From: Callaeas wilsoni
Taxonomy: Eukaryota; Chordata; Aves; Passeriformes; Callaeidae
Assembly: GCA_013398955.1 (NCBI GenBank)
Contig: VWPU01009726.1
Coordinates: forward strand, 62,001-126,000
DNA length: 64,000 nt
Reading direction: 5' to 3'
Made by a program: the position numbers and the translations under genes. The notes beneath the pieces were generated by a model. The model searched no databases. It saw only the letters and a list, made by a program, of their open reading frames with translations, and had not been told where the DNA came from. The stretch's first letter is position 1, and each line of letters begins with the position of its first letter. Positions 61,601 through 64,000 of this stretch are shown here, piece after piece.

Positions 61601-64000
61601 TCATCACAATGTTCAAGTTCAGCCAGGTTAGACAGAATTTTATGGAAGAAATATGTTTCTTAGTTGGCCATTCCACCACTCAAACCCTAGAAAAGTGATA
61701 CCGTTTGCATTTTGAAGAGAGTGAATGCAAATCTCAAAATTTGCAGCCAGGGAGAGGAAAAAACCAACAATAAACATAACTCTGAATTTTGTGTCCTATC
61801 AAAATATCACAAATATAAGCACTTCTCTATTATGCTGGATACAGAAAATATGAACTGTGCTCAAAAGTGCCATAGTTTTCTAAAAAAACAACTATTCAAC
61901 AAAAAAGATTCAGGACACTAAGAATCACTGAAACGTGGATCTCTCAGTTGTCACTCATGTGGGAGTCTACCTAGACATTCGATTTTTTCGCATCTCTCAG
62001 GCATACATGATGATATTTCAGAAACAGCAGTGATACTGCTCCATAATGCCAAAAAGGGGATTTGAAAATTGCATCCAGAGACTGGATGATGCCACTTTAT
62101 CCCTTCTGTTTGAAAGGTGAATGTGTACACAATATGGCAATGAAAAACGCAATTAATGAACTCCAGAAAAATCTTTCCGAATCCTCCAATAAACCCAGCA
62201 TGATAATAAACTCCTGAAATAAATTAGAAAACATGAGACATGCTCAAATGACATGAAAAGCCAAAGATGCAAGATGTTTACATAAACCAGAAATGACATC
62301 TTAGTTTATATGATGTAATGTTTTTATACAAGCCTGTTAGACTAAACAGTTGTGATGGTGCCAAGTGTTTGGAAGGTGATGAAATTGATTGAAACTGGCC
62401 AAGACACCAGTTCCAGCTCTGATCCTGATGCCTAAATACTATCTTCAAATATATGAAGGCAGGAAAAAAGTTTAAAACCATTTTAGTGAGACTGTATAGT
62501 TCAAGCCACCAATGGTTAGAAAATACCAGAATGAAGCATACTTGGATAACCTTAAGCTGGATGCTTTGTTTAGATTATGATATAGCCTTTAACTGCATGA
62601 TTACATACTAATTTTTTCACACAAATTCTGACTCATTCAGCATACATAATGAATAGTGCGTACATAATGAACTATTTTTCTTGTAACAGCTATTTGCTTC
62701 TGTTCAGTGTGTAGTCCCAGGACTTATTTGCTACCCATTATTCATATTCTTCTCTGAAGACAAAATTATGAATTTCATCATGGGTTTTTCCATGCACCTC
62801 ATGGGTTTTCCAGGCTACTGCACTGTCTGTCTGATTAACAAATATTCATTAGTTTATTTTGAAAACATTGCTGTGAGGGGAGGCAGCAATATGCTTCCAT
62901 TTTACACATGGAAAACTGAGGCACAAGAAAGTTACTTAATATGGTTAATGTTCCCTCTCAAAGCATTTTTTAAAAAGTCTTACTCTCACTGAAGTCAGCA
63001 GCAGCCATTGACTCTGAGTATTCCATGGTACCCTTCTCTGCTGGCAAATGAACAAGGAGAATTTGGCATCCTGGGGTCGTGTGTGGCTTTGGAAGATGTC
63101 CTGCACTGATACACACTGACCCTTCTCTGGCACTCACACCAAAGCATGGCCTCTTCTGCCCTGTTCCTTGAGCTTGTTCCTGTGCCACTTCCTTCTTCTT
63201 CCCCAGTCACACTTCAAAAGCCCTGTTCTTCATTCCTAAGGCTGTCCTTTCAGTCCCAGTCTCTTTGCTCAGCAAGTCCTAGTTCCATTCCTTTACTCCT
63301 GAGTTCTGTGGTCCAAACTTCCCAGTAACCCCTCTCTTGTACTTCCTCATTCTTCAAATTCATCTCATCTGGGTGAACATGCCCTCACTGTTTTCCCCCT
63401 GCAGCTATACTTCCCTGGGCATGCTGCCTGAACTAAGATTGCCTTCCTTGCTCCTCTATCTTCTTTTCCCATTCTCACTTAGGGTTATTTTGTCCAATTC
63501 CCATCTAACCTAATCCCCAGCTTGCAAGTCTTTCCTCTTCTTCTGCCCTTGACCAGCCACTGCCTCTAGTCTGTTAGCACCTTCGGGGCCAGTTTTCCTG
63601 CCTGACTCCCTCGTCTGTGTGCCTCAAGTTCCAGCATCCTCTTTGAAGGTTTGTTTCTCTGCCCTTCTCCTTTCTGCATTTTGACAGGCGTCGTTTTGAT
63701 AGGTGTCTTCTGCTTTCCCTCTGTCAATGCCAGCGTCAGAGCAGGGGGAGTGGATGATGGTGTCACCGCTCTCGGCCTGGCGAGACCCATAGCCGAAGCG
63801 CATCATCTGTAGGGGGAGCACGGCACAGCCACAGAGGAGCTTTGGGAAATTCAGCTGATGTCCAAGACTGTTCTACCAAGCCTGTGAAAACCTCGGTTTA
63901 TTCCAAGACTTACGGTTTTCTGACATCGGCTATATTTCCACAGCATTGGCGTGCTCGTGACATCCATCCATCTATTAAAGGTTTAATCCCCAGGTAAGAC

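Overview
This is a vertebrate nuclear genomic window, almost certainly from a bird and possibly a passerine. Two multi-exon genes with GT/AG introns carry nearly all the recognisable coding sequence, and interspersed repeats are sparse (no Alu- or L1-like sequence was seen). One LTR, starting TGTCGTGGTTTG and ending AATACA, resembles an avian endogenous-retrovirus LTR family I know. There are no bacterial or viral genes, no CRISPR array, and no tRNA or rRNA genes.

Left half, plus strand (1 to about 35,515): the 3' portion of FAM13C. Eleven coding exons between 7117 and 33675 join without a frame break into the last 467 residues and a stop. The N-terminal part, roughly 120-150 residues in the human protein as I recall it, lies upstream of the window. 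A 3'UTR follows to a poly(A) signal at 35493-35498.

Right half, minus strand (about 35,495 to 64,000): PHYHIPL. Four coding exons (46324-46128, 41224-41050, 40112-39995, 36562-36028) encode 340 residues plus a split codon. That is the human length minus the first 36 residues. The first coding exon was not found, so intron 1 fills 46325-64000 and continues past the edge.

The two genes are tail-to-tail, as in human 10q21. Their candidate poly(A) signals on opposite strands are only about 20 bases apart near 35.5 kb. There is no operon and no sign that the two products act together. FAM13C is a coiled-coil FAM13-family protein lacking the RhoGAP domain. PHYHIPL is a fibronectin-III-containing neuronal protein related to the phytanoyl-CoA hydroxylase interactor PHYHIP.

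I saw no convincing undescribed multi-gene system. The points most worth checking are the near-overlapping convergent poly(A) sites, a FAM13A/B-type exon kept in this FAM13C, a NAGNAG acceptor, an in-frame alternative acceptor, a heptamer repeat with G-quadruplex potential, a perfect 16-bp hairpin, a short LTR, and a possible unassigned minus-strand exon near 63.7 kb.
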